Assembly (NCBI RefSeq): GCF_003432115.1
Contig: NZ_QWDC01000002.1
Span: 930,001-994,000 of the forward strand
From: Mucilaginibacter conchicola
GTDB lineage: Bacteria > Bacteroidota > Bacteroidia > Sphingobacteriales > Sphingobacteriaceae
Length of the DNA stretch: 64,000 bases
Reading direction: 5' to 3'
Part shown: positions 5,808 through 15,262 of the stretch, piece by piece
How the letters are laid out: every line of letters starts with the position of its first letter
Numbering within the stretch: position 1 is the stretch's first letter
The notes under the pieces: generated by a model
What the model was told of the DNA's origin: nothing
What the model saw: the letters and a program-made list of their open reading frames with translations, nothing else
Databases searched by the model: none
Translations under genes and position numbers: made by a program

Positions 5808-8264
5808 ATGCGTTGCTTAATCACTTGTCTGCTTATATTCACATCATCAACACTTTATGCTCAGCAAGGCGTATTGGCCGGCAAGGTAATATCCGGCGGC
5901 TCATCATTGGCTTATGCCAGCGTTAGTTTACAAGGCACTACGTACGGCACAACAACAGATGGCAATGGCGCATATAAATTAGCACGGATAAAACCCGGCG
6001 ATTATGTTGCAGTATTCTCAAGTATCGGTTACTTCTCGCAGCATATTAAAGTGCATATAACTGCCGATACCCTTGTTCAGAATGCGGAATTGAAAGAAGG
6101 CAGCTCTAAACTGAACGAGGTAGTAATAACCGGCGTATCGCGCGCTACGGAATTGCGCAGCAATCCCGTGCCTATTGCCGTTTTAACCAAAAAAGACATC
6201 GAGCAAAACGTAAACAGCAACATCATTGAAGCCATTACCAAAGGGGTACCCGGCGTAACGGCGGTAACCACCGGGCCAAATATTTCCAAGCCCTTCATCC
6301 GCGGGCTGGGCTACAACCGTGTGCTTACCCTTTATGATGGCATCCGGCAGGAAGGCCAGCAATGGGGCGATGAGCACGGCATTGAGGTTGACCAATACGG
6401 CATGGCCCGCGCCGAGGTAATAAAAGGCCCGGCAAGTTTAACCTATGGGTCGGACGCGCTGGCCGGGGTCATCAACCTGATCCCTTACATCCCCGCAGGG
6501 GAGAATGGCAGGTTGAACGGCGACGTTACTACGGAATATCATACCAATAATGGCCTCATCGCTTCGTCACTTGGTTTGGCTTACAAGCAGAATGATTGGA
6601 AATATGCCTTCAGGGCTACCGGCAAAACAGCACATAACTACCATAACCAAGTGGATGGCTACGTTTACAACACCGCCTACCAGGAATACATATTCTCGGG
6701 CATGGCAAGGGTTGATAAACAATGGGGGTACTCACAATTCAGCGCGGCTGCGTATAACAACAAGCAGGAAATACCTGATGGGAGCAGGGATTCGCTTAGC
6801 CGCAGGTTTACGGTGCAGGTGGCAGAGGGCGATAGGGACGACATCAAGAACCGCCCTTTTGTGCCGAATGAATGGCTAACCTCTTATGGCATGACTCCGC
6901 TGCATCAGCACATCCAACATTACCGCATCTATAACAAAACCGAAGTAAAAGTGGGCGGCGGTATATTTGACGCAGCCCTGGGCTGGCAACAGAGCATCCG
7001 CAGGGAATACAACCACCCCACACAACCGCAGCAGGCAGGGCTTTATGTAACGCTGAATACCATTAATTACGATTTCCGCTTCAGCCCGCAGATATGGCAC
7101 GGCTGGGAAACTTCCTTCGGGGTGAACGGCATTTACCAAAACAACACCAGTAAGAATGCTACCGATTTCCCAATACCCGACTATAATTTGTTTGACATTG
7201 GTGGTTTTGCGTTTGCAAAAAAGAAATTCGGTAAGGTGGATGTATCAGGCGGCATTCGTTATGATACCCGCCACATTAACTGGAACGACTTCTACGTGGG
7301 ACCAAATCCCGCTAACGGTTTTGAACAAAAGGTAGGGGCTGATGATCCTGCAGGGAACCTGCAATTCCCTTCTTTCAGCCATAACTATTATGGCATCTCC
7401 GGCAGTTTAGGCCTCACTTATAACGTAAGCGAACGCGTGCTATTAAAAGCCAATATAGCCCGCGGCTACCGCGCGCCGAACATTACAGAAATTGGCAGTA
7501 ACGGCTTAGATCCCGGAGCACACATTGTTTACCTGGGTAACCGCAATTTTAATCCGGAGTTTAGTTTACAGGAAGATGTGGGATTTATCGCTTATCTGAA
7601 AGATGCCGACCTCGCCCTTGAGGTATTCAATAACAACATCGATAACTACATCTACCAATCGCGGCTGGATGATGAGAACGGCAATCCGGTGATCATTGTG
7701 CCCGGCAATACCACCTACCAGTACCAGCAATCGAAAGCCCGCTTATACGGGGCTGAGTTTACTTTTAACGTGCATCCGCAGGCTACCAATTGGTTTGAGC
7801 TGAGTAATAGCCTTGCTTATGTTATCGGCCTTAATAAAAACGAGAAGCTGATAGAGCAAAGCAATGGGGCCGCCAAATACCTGCCTTTTATTCCACCGTT
7901 CCACTGGCAGTCTGATGTGAAGTTTAAATTGAATGGTAGCTACGGGTTGTTCTCCAAACTATGGCTGCGCACCGGTATAGATCTGTTTGCGGCGCAGAAC
8001 CGCTATTACGCGCTGAATGATACAGAAACACCAACGCCGGGATATACTTTAGTACACGCAGGTGTGGGTGCGAGCATTAAACGAAAATCGGGCAAACCTA
8101 TTTGTGATTTGTTTATACAAGGAGATAACTTGTTTGATGTTGCTTATCAATCCAACCTCAACAGGTTAAAGTATTTCGAGTATTACAATGCATCGCCCAA
8201 CGGCCGCTCGGGAATTTATAATATGGGAAGGAATGTGAGTTTTAAGGTAGTTTTTACGTTGTAA
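5808..8264 (+). CDS. TonB-dependent receptor, probably metal uptake
   Basis: An outer-membrane active-transport receptor of about 818 aa. The start at 5808 gives a clean signal peptide ending YAQ; the frame extends upstream to 5742 but that would cross the promoter. After the signal come a carboxypeptidase-like regulatory domain (about 20-100), a plug domain (about 115-220, with PFIRGLGYNRVLTLYDGIR) and a 22-strand barrel ending in an aromatic-rich C-terminus (FKVVFTL). The plug has GDEHGIEVDQYG, seen in receptors of the iron/haem/zinc type. It faces a DtxR-type regulator and has a DtxR-like box in its promoter, so metal-repressed uptake of a siderophore or metal complex is the best inference. 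Confidence 0.9.
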   Translation: MRCLITCLLIFTSSTLYAQQGVLAGKVISGGSSLAYASVSLQGTTYGTTTDGNGAYKLARIKPGDYVAVFSSIGYFSQHIKVHITADTLVQNAELKEGSSKLNEVVITGVSRATELRSNPVPIAVLTKKDIEQNVNSNIIEAITKGVPGVTAVTTGPNISKPFIRGLGYNRVLTLYDGIRQEGQQWGDEHGIEVDQYGMARAEVIKGPASLTYGSDALAGVINLIPYIPAGENGRLNGDVTTEYHTNNGLIASSLGLAYKQNDWKYAFRATGKTAHNYHNQVDGYVYNTAYQEYIFSGMARVDKQWGYSQFSAAAYNNKQEIPDGSRDSLSRRFTVQVAEGDRDDIKNRPFVPNEWLTSYGMTPLHQHIQHYRIYNKTEVKVGGGIFDAALGWQQSIRREYNHPTQPQQAGLYVTLNTINYDFRFSPQIWHGWETSFGVNGIYQNNTSKNATDFPIPDYNLFDIGGFAFAKKKFGKVDVSGGIRYDTRHINWNDFYVGPNPANGFEQKVGADDPAGNLQFPSFSHNYYGISGSLGLTYNVSERVLLKANIARGYRAPNITEIGSNGLDPGAHIVYLGNRNFNPEFSLQEDVGFIAYLKDADLALEVFNNNIDNYIYQSRLDDENGNPVIIVPGNTTYQYQQSKARLYGAEFTFNVHPQATNWFELSNSLAYVIGLNKNEKLIEQSNGAAKYLPFIPPFHWQSDVKFKLNGSYGLFSKLWLRTGIDLFAAQNRYYALNDTETPTPGYTLVHAGVGASIKRKSGKPICDLFIQGDNLFDVAYQSNLNRLKYFEYYNASPNGRSGIYNMGRNVSFKVVFTL

Positions 8265-8282
8265 AAAGCAATTATCGAATGT

Positions 8283-8368
8283 GTCATTGCGAGCGATAGC
8301 GTGGCAATCTCCTCGCATGTAGATGAACGCGAGAGGATTGCCACGTCGCTGGCGCTCCTCGCAATGAC
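8283..8368. repeat. Palindromic intergenic repeat (CATTGCGAG family), copy 1
   Basis: An imperfect hairpin that begins GTCATTGCGAG and ends CTCGCAATGAC. The inner arms GTGGCAATC and GATTGCCAC also pair. Copies of the family are at 20033-20123 and 28877-28962. It lies between the convergent receptor and infB genes. Confidence 0.85.
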
Positions 8369-8394
8369 ATGGTTTTATACTTTTCTTAAACAAA

Positions 8395-8420
8395 AAAGGA
8401 CGGCTAAATAGCCGTCCTTT
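8395..8420. terminator. Terminator of the rimP-nusA-infB operon
   Basis: A 12-bp perfect stem (AAAGGACGGCTA) with a 2-base loop, A/T flanked, 22 bases after the infB stop. It can act on both strands. Confidence 0.85.
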
Positions 8421-8441
8421 ACTTTTTATCTGTTAACCCGC

Positions 8442-11402
8442 TTACGCCAGTTTACGTTTTACTTCTACGTTTTCGTATGCTTCTACTATGTCGCCTACTT
8501 CAATGTTGTTGTAGTTGGCTATGTTCAAACCACACTCGTAACCTTGCTTAACTTCTTTAACATCGTCTTTGAAACGTTTTAATGAAGCCAGCTCGCCGGT
8601 ATGTACTACCACACCATCGCGGATGATACGGATCTTGCTATTACGGTTGATCTGGCCATCTAACACCATACAACCTGCAATGGTACCCACCTTGCTGATC
8701 TTGAAGGTTTCGCGGATCTCAACGTTAGCAACAATCTTCTCTTCAAATGTTGGTGCAAGCATACCTTCCATCGCCGCTTTGATCTCGTTGATCGCGTCGT
8801 AGATGATAGAGTACAGCCTGATATCGATCTGCTCCTGCTCGGCAAGTTTACGCGCATTTTGTGATGGGCGAACCTGGAAACCGATGATGATCGCATCTGA
8901 TGCTGAAGCCAGCAATACGTCTGACTCTGAGATCTGACCAACTGCTTTTGAGATAATGTTAACCTGTATCTGCTCTGTAGATAGTTTCAGTAATGAATCT
9001 GATAACGCTTCAATTGAACCATCCACGTCACCTTTAACAATAACGTTAAGCTCTTTAAAGTTACCCACAGCCAAACGACGTCCGATCTCATCAAGCGTGA
9101 TGTGTTTCTGCGTACGCAGGCCTTGCTCGCGCTGTAACTGTAAGCGTTTGTTAGCTATCTCGCGTGCTTCCGGTTCGCTGTCAAGTGCGTTGAACCTGTC
9201 GCCCGCTGTTGGCGCGCCCTGCATACCCAATACCTGTACCGGTGTTGATGGGCCTGCAGATTCTACACGCTGGCCACGCTCATTGGTTAATGCTTTAACA
9301 CGGCCGCTGTAGCAACCAGCTAATATAGGGTCGCCCACTTTTAAACGGCCTGCCTGTACCAGTACAGTGGTAACAATACCACGGCCTTTATCTAAGGCAG
9401 CTTCAATTACGGTACCAACGGCACGTTTGTTAGGGTTAGCTTTTAGCTCCAATAACTCGGCCTCAAGCAATACTTTCTCTAACAACAGGTCGATATTTAA
9501 ACCGCTTTTTGCAGATATCTCTTGTGTTTGATATTTACCACCCCATTCTTCAACCAGGATGTTCATGGTTGATAACTGCTCGCGCACTTTATCAGCATTG
9601 GCACCCGGTTTATCAATTTTGTTGAATGCGAAGATGATTGGTGCACCTGCAGCCTGCGCGTGGTTTATAGCCTCTCGGGTTTGTGGCATCACGCTGTCAT
9701 CAGCAGCAATTACGATGATAACAATATCTGTAACCTGCGCACCACGAGCACGCATAGCGGTAAACGCTTCGTGACCCGGTGTATCCAGGAAGGTGATCTT
9801 TCCTTTATTCTCAGGCAGGGTAACCTCGTAAGCACCAATGTGCTGGGTTATACCACCCGCCTCGCCACCAATTACGTTGGTTTTGCGGATAAAGTCAAGC
9901 AATGATGTTTTACCGTGGTCAACGTGGCCCATGATGGTCACGATAGGAGAGCGCGGTATCAAGTCTTCCGGTTCGTCAGGTTGGTCAAGGTTAGCCTCTT
10001 CGTCCTGTGGTTTCACAAACTCAACCTGGTAGCCAAACTCATCAGCAACAATGCTTAGGGTTTCGGCATCCAAACGCTGGTTGATAGACACGAACATACC
10101 AAGGCTCATACAAGTACCGATAATTTGCGTTACCGGAACATCCATCATCGAAGCCAATTCGTTTGCGGTAACAAACTCGGTAACCTTCAATATTTTCGAT
10201 TGAAGTTCCTGCTCCATTGCCAGCTCTTCAGCACTTGCTGCTACGTCATCACGTTTCTGACGACGGAACTTGGCACGCTGTGAGAACTTACCAGACTTAC
10301 CTGCACCACTTAAGCGGGCAAGCGTAGCCTTAATTTGGTCTTGTATATCCTTTTCTGAAGGTTCTTCTTTTGGTGTTGAAGGTGGTGCGTTCCTGTTATT
10401 CCTAAAGTCGGGACGGTTAGGGTTAGCATTGCCACCACCTTGCGGCTGTGGCGGGCGGTTCCTAAAGTCGGGGCGGTTAGGGTTAATAGTGCCACTCAAC
10501 TGTTGTTGCTGGCCACCACCTTCTTTACGTTTACGCTTACGTTTTTGATCGGCAGCGTTATTTTGCGCGTTAGATGAAGATGCTACCGGGCCGCCACGTT
10601 TTGGCTGCTCAACAGGTAGCTGTATCTTACCAATGATCTTAGGACCAGAAAGGCGCTCTGCATTTGCGCGGATAACCTCTGCCTGCTCATCTGCTGCTGC
10701 AGGTATTTCAGCAACCGGTGCACTTGTTACTGGTGTAGCAGTAGCAACCGGCTCCGGTGCTTTCTCGGCAACGGGCTCTGGTTTTGCAACAGGCGCAGCA
10801 GGTGCTTCCGGTGCTTTCTCAGCAACAGGGGCAGCAGGTGCTTCTACTGGCTTTTGTACCTCAGGTGCTTTTTCGGCAACAGGGGCAACAACCGGCTCTG
10901 GTGCTTTCTCAACAACAGGCTCTGGTTTCGGTTCCGGGGTGGCAGGCTTCGCAGCCGGCTTGTTCAAATTATCAAGGTCAATTTTACCAACTACCTTAAC
11001 GCCCGGTAACCCATCGTTACGTTCCTCGGCTTTGGCCTCTTCTGGCTCTGCCGGTTTCGGCTTCTCAGCCGGCGTCGAAGTAAACTGGCCCGCATTTTTG
11101 ATCAATATCTCCTCGTTGTCAAAATCTCGTGAGCGGCCCGCGTTTGCAGGGCGTTGCTCAGGAACCGCAGGGGTTTCCTCTTTTCTGATCTTGCCGATAC
11201 TGATCTGTTTGGCCTCCTCCTTAATAACTTTATCAGCAGCAAATTCCTTCAAAAGCACATCATACATTTCGCCATCTAACTTGGCCATCGGTTGCTTTTC
11301 TACTTTGTAACCTTTGGAGCCAAGAAAGTCGACAATAGTACCCATACCAATGTTGAGTTCTTTTACCGCTTTAATTAATTTTATGGATTTGTCTTCTGAC
11401 AT
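8442..11402 (-). CDS. infB: Translation initiation factor IF-2
   Basis: The GTPase that brings initiator fMet-tRNA to the 30S subunit. An IF2_N helical domain (1-60) is followed by a long disordered linker (about 70-400) rich in Ala, Pro, Glu and Lys. The linker has repeated EKAPEP units and two NPNRPDFRN repeats next to a basic KRKRKRK patch. The G domain follows with [21 protein letters not shown] and SAKSG, then domains II-IV to the C-terminus. At 986 aa it is in the normal range for Bacteroidetes. It is third in the canonical rimP-nusA-infB order and is followed by a strong terminator. Confidence 0.98.
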   Translation of the reverse strand: MSEDKSIKLIKAVKELNIGMGTIVDFLGSKGYKVEKQPMAKLDGEMYDVLLKEFAADKVIKEEAKQISIGKIRKEETPAVPEQRPANAGRSRDFDNEEILIKNAGQFTSTPAEKPKPAEPEEAKAEERNDGLPGVKVVGKIDLDNLNKPAAKPATPEPKPEPVVEKAPEPVVAPVAEKAPEVQKPVEAPAAPVAEKAPEAPAAPVAKPEPVAEKAPEPVATATPVTSAPVAEIPAAADEQAEVIRANAERLSGPKIIGKIQLPVEQPKRGGPVASSSNAQNNAADQKRKRKRKEGGGQQQQLSGTINPNRPDFRNRPPQPQGGGNANPNRPDFRNNRNAPPSTPKEEPSEKDIQDQIKATLARLSGAGKSGKFSQRAKFRRQKRDDVAASAEELAMEQELQSKILKVTEFVTANELASMMDVPVTQIIGTCMSLGMFVSINQRLDAETLSIVADEFGYQVEFVKPQDEEANLDQPDEPEDLIPRSPIVTIMGHVDHGKTSLLDFIRKTNVIGGEAGGITQHIGAYEVTLPENKGKITFLDTPGHEAFTAMRARGAQVTDIVIIVIAADDSVMPQTREAINHAQAAGAPIIFAFNKIDKPGANADKVREQLSTMNILVEEWGGKYQTQEISAKSGLNIDLLLEKVLLEAELLELKANPNKRAVGTVIEAALDKGRGIVTTVLVQAGRLKVGDPILAGCYSGRVKALTNERGQRVESAGPSTPVQVLGMQGAPTAGDRFNALDSEPEAREIANKRLQLQREQGLRTQKHITLDEIGRRLAVGNFKELNVIVKGDVDGSIEALSDSLLKLSTEQIQVNIISKAVGQISESDVLLASASDAIIIGFQVRPSQNARKLAEQEQIDIRLYSIIYDAINEIKAAMEGMLAPTFEEKIVANVEIRETFKISKVGTIAGCMVLDGQINRNSKIRIIRDGVVVHTGELASLKRFKDDVKEVKQGYECGLNIANYNNIEVGDIVEAYENVEVKRKLA

Positions 11403-11460
11403 TTATTAAATTTTCTCTCTAATTATCGCAAAAATACGATTTTTAATTTGTTATTCGGTT

Positions 11461-12696
11461 TTATTCAAACTCAGCCTGCAGAATTGATAAAACTTCTTTT
11501 ACCGTCTCTTCTTCTAAGTCGGTACGTTTCACCAATTCGCCTACAGATAGCTGCAGTACTGATTTTGCCGTATCCAAACCAATGCGTTTGAATTCGTCTA
11601 ATATCCAGCTATCAATTTCGTCTGAGAATTCTTCGATGTCCACATCCTCATCGTGCTCATCTGCCTCGCGGTAAACATCAATTTCGTATCCTGTCAATTT
11701 ACCTGCCAGTTTTATGTTATGGCCACCACGGCCGATAGCCAATGATACCTGATCTGGTTTTAAGTAAACTGCAGCGGTTTTTTTCTCGTCATCTAACTTG
11801 ATCGAAGTGATCTTAGCCGGAGACAATGCACGCTGTATGTACAGTTGTACGTTGTTGGTGTAGTTAATTACGTCAATGTTCTCGTTCTTCAACTCACGAA
11901 CGATACCATGGATACGTGAACCTTTCATACCCACACAGGCACCAACAGGGTCAATACGGTCATCATAAGATTCAACGGCAACTTTTGCACGCTCGCCCGG
12001 TTCGCGAACGATCTTTTTGATAGTAATTAAACCATCAAATATCTCCGGTACCTCAAGCTCAAACAAACGCTGCAGGAACTCGGGAGCAGTACGCGAAATG
12101 ATGATCTTAGGATTGCTGTTCATCATATCTACTTTGCTCACAACTGCACGTACGCTGTCTCCCTTTTTGAAGTAATCTGCAGGGATCTGCTCGGTTTTTG
12201 GAAGCAACAATTCGTTACCTTCATCATCCAGTACCAAAGTTTCTTTTTTCCAAACCTGGTAAACCTCGCCGGTAACAATTTCGCCAACGCGGTCTTTGTA
12301 TTTTTTAAAGATCTCGTCTTTCTCCAGCTCCAGAATTTTAGAAACCAGTGTTTGGCGTGCAGCTAAAATTGCACGGCGGCCAAAACTTTCTAAAGTGATC
12401 TGCTCAATAAAGTCGTCACCAACTTCCAGGTCAGGGTCAATTGTGTGTGCTTCTGCCAGTTCAATTTCCAGGTCATCATCCTCGCTAAAACCATCTTCCA
12501 TTACGGTACGTGTGCGCCATATCTCTAAGTCACCATTGTCGGTGTTCACGATAACGTCGCAATTCTCATCTGTGCCGTATTTTTTCCTGATCATGCTTCT
12601 GAAAACGTCTTCCAGTACGCTCATCATGGTTGGGCGGTCAATATTCTTGAAGTCTTTAAACTCCTGAAAAGAATCAATTAAATTAATATTGCTCAT
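11461..12696 (-). CDS. nusA: Transcription termination/antitermination factor NusA
   Basis: Binds RNA polymerase and RNA to control pausing, termination and antitermination. The N-terminal domain (1-130) is followed by an S1 domain (about 135-200), two KH domains (about 235-345, with GACVGMKGSRIHGI and the GRGGHNIKLA loop) and a short C-terminal helical repeat (about 365-411) with the acidic EHDEDVDIEEFSDEID linker before it. The 411-aa length matches Bacteroidetes NusA, which lack the second acidic repeat of E. coli. It lies 9 bases after rimP and 58 before infB on the same strand. Confidence 0.98.
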   Translation of the reverse strand: MSNINLIDSFQEFKDFKNIDRPTMMSVLEDVFRSMIRKKYGTDENCDVIVNTDNGDLEIWRTRTVMEDGFSEDDDLEIELAEAHTIDPDLEVGDDFIEQITLESFGRRAILAARQTLVSKILELEKDEIFKKYKDRVGEIVTGEVYQVWKKETLVLDDEGNELLLPKTEQIPADYFKKGDSVRAVVSKVDMMNSNPKIIISRTAPEFLQRLFELEVPEIFDGLITIKKIVREPGERAKVAVESYDDRIDPVGACVGMKGSRIHGIVRELKNENIDVINYTNNVQLYIQRALSPAKITSIKLDDEKKTAAVYLKPDQVSLAIGRGGHNIKLAGKLTGYEIDVYREADEHDEDVDIEEFSDEIDSWILDEFKRIGLDTAKSVLQLSVGELVKRTDLEEETVKEVLSILQAEFE

Positions 12697-12705
12697 CTTC
12701 TCTTA

Positions 12706-13170
12706 TTACTTGAATGATATTAAAACTTTTGTTTCTGTTATTTTATCAAGCGGGATAGTGCTCTCCACTATCTCTGCTTTTTTACCTTTTTGCTTTATGG
12801 TCTCTTCTATCTGGATAGCCTCATCGCCTGCGGCCAATAGTTTGCCTTCGCGTTTGGTACCGTCATCCATCTTAATGCTCAAGTTACGGCCAATGTTTTT
12901 GGTAAACTGCCTTGTTAGCTTAAGCGGGGCATCAATACCCGGTGATGATACTTCAAGATTGTAGGCATTCTCTATCACGTTCTCTTCCTCGAGATGGAAA
13001 CCTACGTGGCGACTGATAGCTGCGCAATCGGCAATACCTACACCGTTATCACCATCAACCAGGATGATGAGTTTCCCGTTCGAATGCATTTTTACATCAA
13101 CCAGGAAAACGTGTGGTAGTTCCGCAATCTTCTCTTCAACCAGCTCTGTTACTCGCTTTTCAATGTTCAT
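12706..13170 (-). CDS. rimP: Ribosome maturation factor RimP
   Basis: Needed for 30S subunit maturation. The start at 13170 (MNIEKRVTELVEEKI) matches the family; an in-frame extension to 13236 would run through the hairpin upstream and is not supported. The protein has the N-terminal alpha/beta domain (about 1-80, with ISRHVGF) followed by the C-terminal SH3-like domain after the EVSSPGIDAPL motif. The length of 154 aa is normal. It is the first gene of the rimP-nusA-infB operon. Confidence 0.97.
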   Translation of the reverse strand: MNIEKRVTELVEEKIAELPHVFLVDVKMHSNGKLIILVDGDNGVGIADCAAISRHVGFHLEEENVIENAYNLEVSSPGIDAPLKLTRQFTKNIGRNLSIKMDDGTKREGKLLAAGDEAIQIEETIKQKGKKAEIVESTIPLDKITETKVLISFK

Positions 13171-13222
13171 TATCGTTGTGTTTTCGCCCTGTTTTAAGGC
13201 AGGAAAAATTGGTCGATAAAAT

Positions 13223-13251
13223 AAAAGAGGGGACACACTGCCCCCTCTTTT
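13223..13251. terminator. Hairpin terminator upstream of the rimP operon
   Basis: The arms AAAAGAGGGG and CCCCTCTTTT pair with a 9-base loop. It ends the lipoprotein gene (stop at 13300, minus strand) before the rimP operon promoter. T runs are present on both strands. Confidence 0.75.
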
Positions 13252-13299
13252 TTAATTTTCAATGCAAATATAATATGTTTTTACGGATTTTCAAAGCCC

Positions 13300-13722
13300 T
13301 TATGGCTTAAAAATCAAATCAATGTATTTAAGGCTGCCAACATGGGCTTGGCCTTTTATATAATCTGACAGGTGATTGGCGGCATCGGGCCGGTAGTTAC
13401 GCACAAAATAAGTTTTTCCTTTTACGAAAGGCGTATCAGGCGTAAACACCACAACCGAATCCTGCACCCGGTATTTGCCCGGCTGCACAGGCTGGTAGCT
13501 TTTTAGGTCGGTATCTGCCGGCATTTTGTAAACAGCTACCAGGCTTTGCCAAACTGCCGCATTGGTATCTCTTGATATTTCACCAATAACCAGTCTGTCT
13601 AATCCTTTAAATTGTACGGAACGATGATCAGCCGTCACAGATACCGCAACCGTTGAGGTAAGCTTTTGAGGCCTGGAACAGGCGGCGAGTAATAAGATCA
13701 GCAGAAAATAATGTCTTTTCAT
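13300..13722 (-). CDS. Hypothetical lipoprotein, 140 aa
   Basis: The N-terminus MKRHYFLLILLLAAC has a lipobox (LAAC, Cys15), so it is exported and lipidated. The mature part looks like a small beta domain with FKGLDRLVIGEI, the VVFTPDTPFVKGKTYFV segment and a final DLIFKP. I do not recognise a named family. The region FTPDTPFVKGKTYFVRNY resembles Ig-like C-terminal strands of surface lipoproteins, but this is weak. It is 4 bases downstream of the Lrp-type regulator gene and may share its transcript. Confidence 0.75.
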   Translation of the reverse strand: MKRHYFLLILLLAACSRPQKLTSTVAVSVTADHRSVQFKGLDRLVIGEISRDTNAAVWQSLVAVYKMPADTDLKSYQPVQPGKYRVQDSVVVFTPDTPFVKGKTYFVRNYRPDAANHLSDYIKGQAHVGSLKYIDLIFKP

Positions 13723-13726
13723 ATCC

Positions 13727-14203
13727 TTATTTATCTGATTTAGGTACTGGCAAACTCAACCCGCTCTTCACGATATCCATACAGATGGACGATTTAAACC
13801 TTTGAATACCCGGATTATTAAAGAACAACTCGTGCGTTAGGGTTTCATATTCTTTCATATTGTGCACCACCATTATCAGGATAAAATCGGCCTCGCCGGT
13901 TACATAGTAGCACTGTTGTACCTGCGGCGTTTGCTCAAATTTTCGCTTGGTTTTGGTTACCAGTTCTACTTTATCGGTTTCCATTTCTACCTGCACCACA
14001 ATAGTGATGAGCTGGCCCAAATGCTCCGGATCTAACACGGCTATATCCTTTTTGATGACACCCATCTCGCGCATACGCACAATGCGGCGCTGCACTGCAG
14101 GAGCCGAAAGACCGATAGTATTACCTATCTCGCGCTGCGAGGCCATATTATTCACCTGTAGTATTTCCAGAATTTTGTAGTCTAACGGGTCTAAAGCCTC
14201 CAT
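13727..14203 (-). CDS. Lrp/AsnC family transcriptional regulator
   Basis: A second Lrp-family regulator, about 158 aa from the start chosen at 14203 (MEALDPLDYKILEIL), which aligns with the family N-terminus; the frame is open to 14233. The winged helix-turn-helix covers 5-55 (the GLSAPAVQRRIVRM recognition helix), and the RAM domain follows with CYYVTGEADFILIMVV. It is transcribed divergently from an EamA exporter gene only 84 bases away. In this arrangement Lrp-type proteins often control the adjacent amino-acid or metabolite exporter. Confidence 0.92.
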   Translation of the reverse strand: MEALDPLDYKILEILQVNNMASQREIGNTIGLSAPAVQRRIVRMREMGVIKKDIAVLDPEHLGQLITIVVQVEMETDKVELVTKTKRKFEQTPQVQQCYYVTGEADFILIMVVHNMKEYETLTHELFFNNPGIQRFKSSICMDIVKSGLSLPVPKSDK

Positions 14204-14286
14204 TTGGTGTTTTAAAATGAAACAAACTTGCACAAATCAATAAAAATTGAGCAAAAAATGCAAGCTATGCAATTTATTTTTGCGCC

Positions 14287-15207
14287 ATGGCAAATCAAAC
14301 CAACAACAGCAAAGGGATTATAATGGCAATAATAGCCGCAACGCTATGGGGTGTATCCGGCACTTGCGGGCAGTTTTTATTTCAGCAACGCGATATCAGT
14401 GTAGAATGGCTAATGTCTGTACGTATGTTAGGCGCCGGCGGTATATTGTTATTATTTGCTTTAGCCAAAAAGGATAAAGATGTACGCAACATCTGGCTGG
14501 ATAAACCATCGCGCGGCAAACTGCTCATGTTCGGTATCTTCGGGATGCTTACCGTACAATACACCTACTTTGCCGCCATTAAATTTTCAAATGCGGCAAC
14601 CGCAACTATCCTGCAGTTTTCCGCACCGGTAATGATCGCTATTTACCTGGCCATCCGCCATGGGCAGAGATTGGTTAGACAAGAGTACTTCGCTATATTC
14701 TTAGCGGTGTTAGGTACGGTGCTGTTGGTTACGCATGGCAATATCGGTGCTTTAAATATTTCGCCATTGGCTTTTGGTTTGGGCATGGCATCTGCAGTTA
14801 GTCTGGCTACTTATACGCTGTTGCCCGTGCCATTACTAAAAAAATTCAGCGCGGTTAGCGTAATCGGCTGGGGCCTATTTATCGGCGGCATTGCCATATC
14901 ATTAATTAAAGCGCCCTGGAAGCCCGATGGCATCTGGGATATTTATACTTACGGCAACACATTGTTTGTGGTAATCTTCGGCACGCTGTTTCCGTTCTAC
15001 CTTTACCTGCAGGCTGTACACCTTATCGGCGGACAAAAAGCAAGCGTACTTACCTCTGCCGAGCCGCTTTCGGCAACGCTTATTTCAGTTGCCCTGTTAG
15101 GTTTATCTTTTAAGCTGATGGATTGGGTAGGAGCATTGCTGATCATTGCTACGGTGTTTATCCTTTCGATGAAGAAAGTGGCGGCAGAAATTCAGCAGGA
15201 AGCTTAA
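14287..15207 (+). CDS. EamA/DMT family transporter
   Basis: An inner-membrane exporter of the drug/metabolite transporter superfamily, 306 aa with ten predicted membrane helices in two EamA halves (about 12-145 and 160-295). The second half keeps the family pattern of a conserved Pro/Glu helix end (TSAEPLSATLISVALL). Substrate is not evident. Members of this RhaT/YicL branch export amino acids or related metabolites. The divergent Lrp-type gene supports an amino-acid-linked role. It ends at a hairpin terminator. Confidence 0.9.
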   Translation: MANQTNNSKGIIMAIIAATLWGVSGTCGQFLFQQRDISVEWLMSVRMLGAGGILLLFALAKKDKDVRNIWLDKPSRGKLLMFGIFGMLTVQYTYFAAIKFSNAATATILQFSAPVMIAIYLAIRHGQRLVRQEYFAIFLAVLGTVLLVTHGNIGALNISPLAFGLGMASAVSLATYTLLPVPLLKKFSAVSVIGWGLFIGGIAISLIKAPWKPDGIWDIYTYGNTLFVVIFGTLFPFYLYLQAVHLIGGQKASVLTSAEPLSATLISVALLGLSFKLMDWVGALLIIATVFILSMKKVAAEIQQEA

Positions 15208-15230
15208 ATTTCGTTCGCATATTGAATTAA

Positions 15231-15257
15231 AAAAGCCGCAATGTTCTTGCGGCTTTT
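15231..15257. terminator. Bidirectional terminator between EamA and S9 peptidase genes
   Basis: An 11-bp stem AAAAGCCGCAA with a 5-base loop and T run, 24 bases after the EamA stop and 6 bases from the convergent peptidase stop. Confidence 0.85.
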
Positions 15258-15262
15258 TTGTT

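Noticed and set aside
10633-11310. Long open frame on the plus strand antisense to infB (225 codons)
   Set aside because: It is the complement of the repetitive Ala/Pro/Glu linker of IF-2; its Ser/Gly/Ala-rich translation has no domain and infB is certain.
14276-14286. Promoter -7 element directly before the EamA start
   Set aside because: TTATTTTG has one base too few between TA and TTTG, and it would leave no leader.
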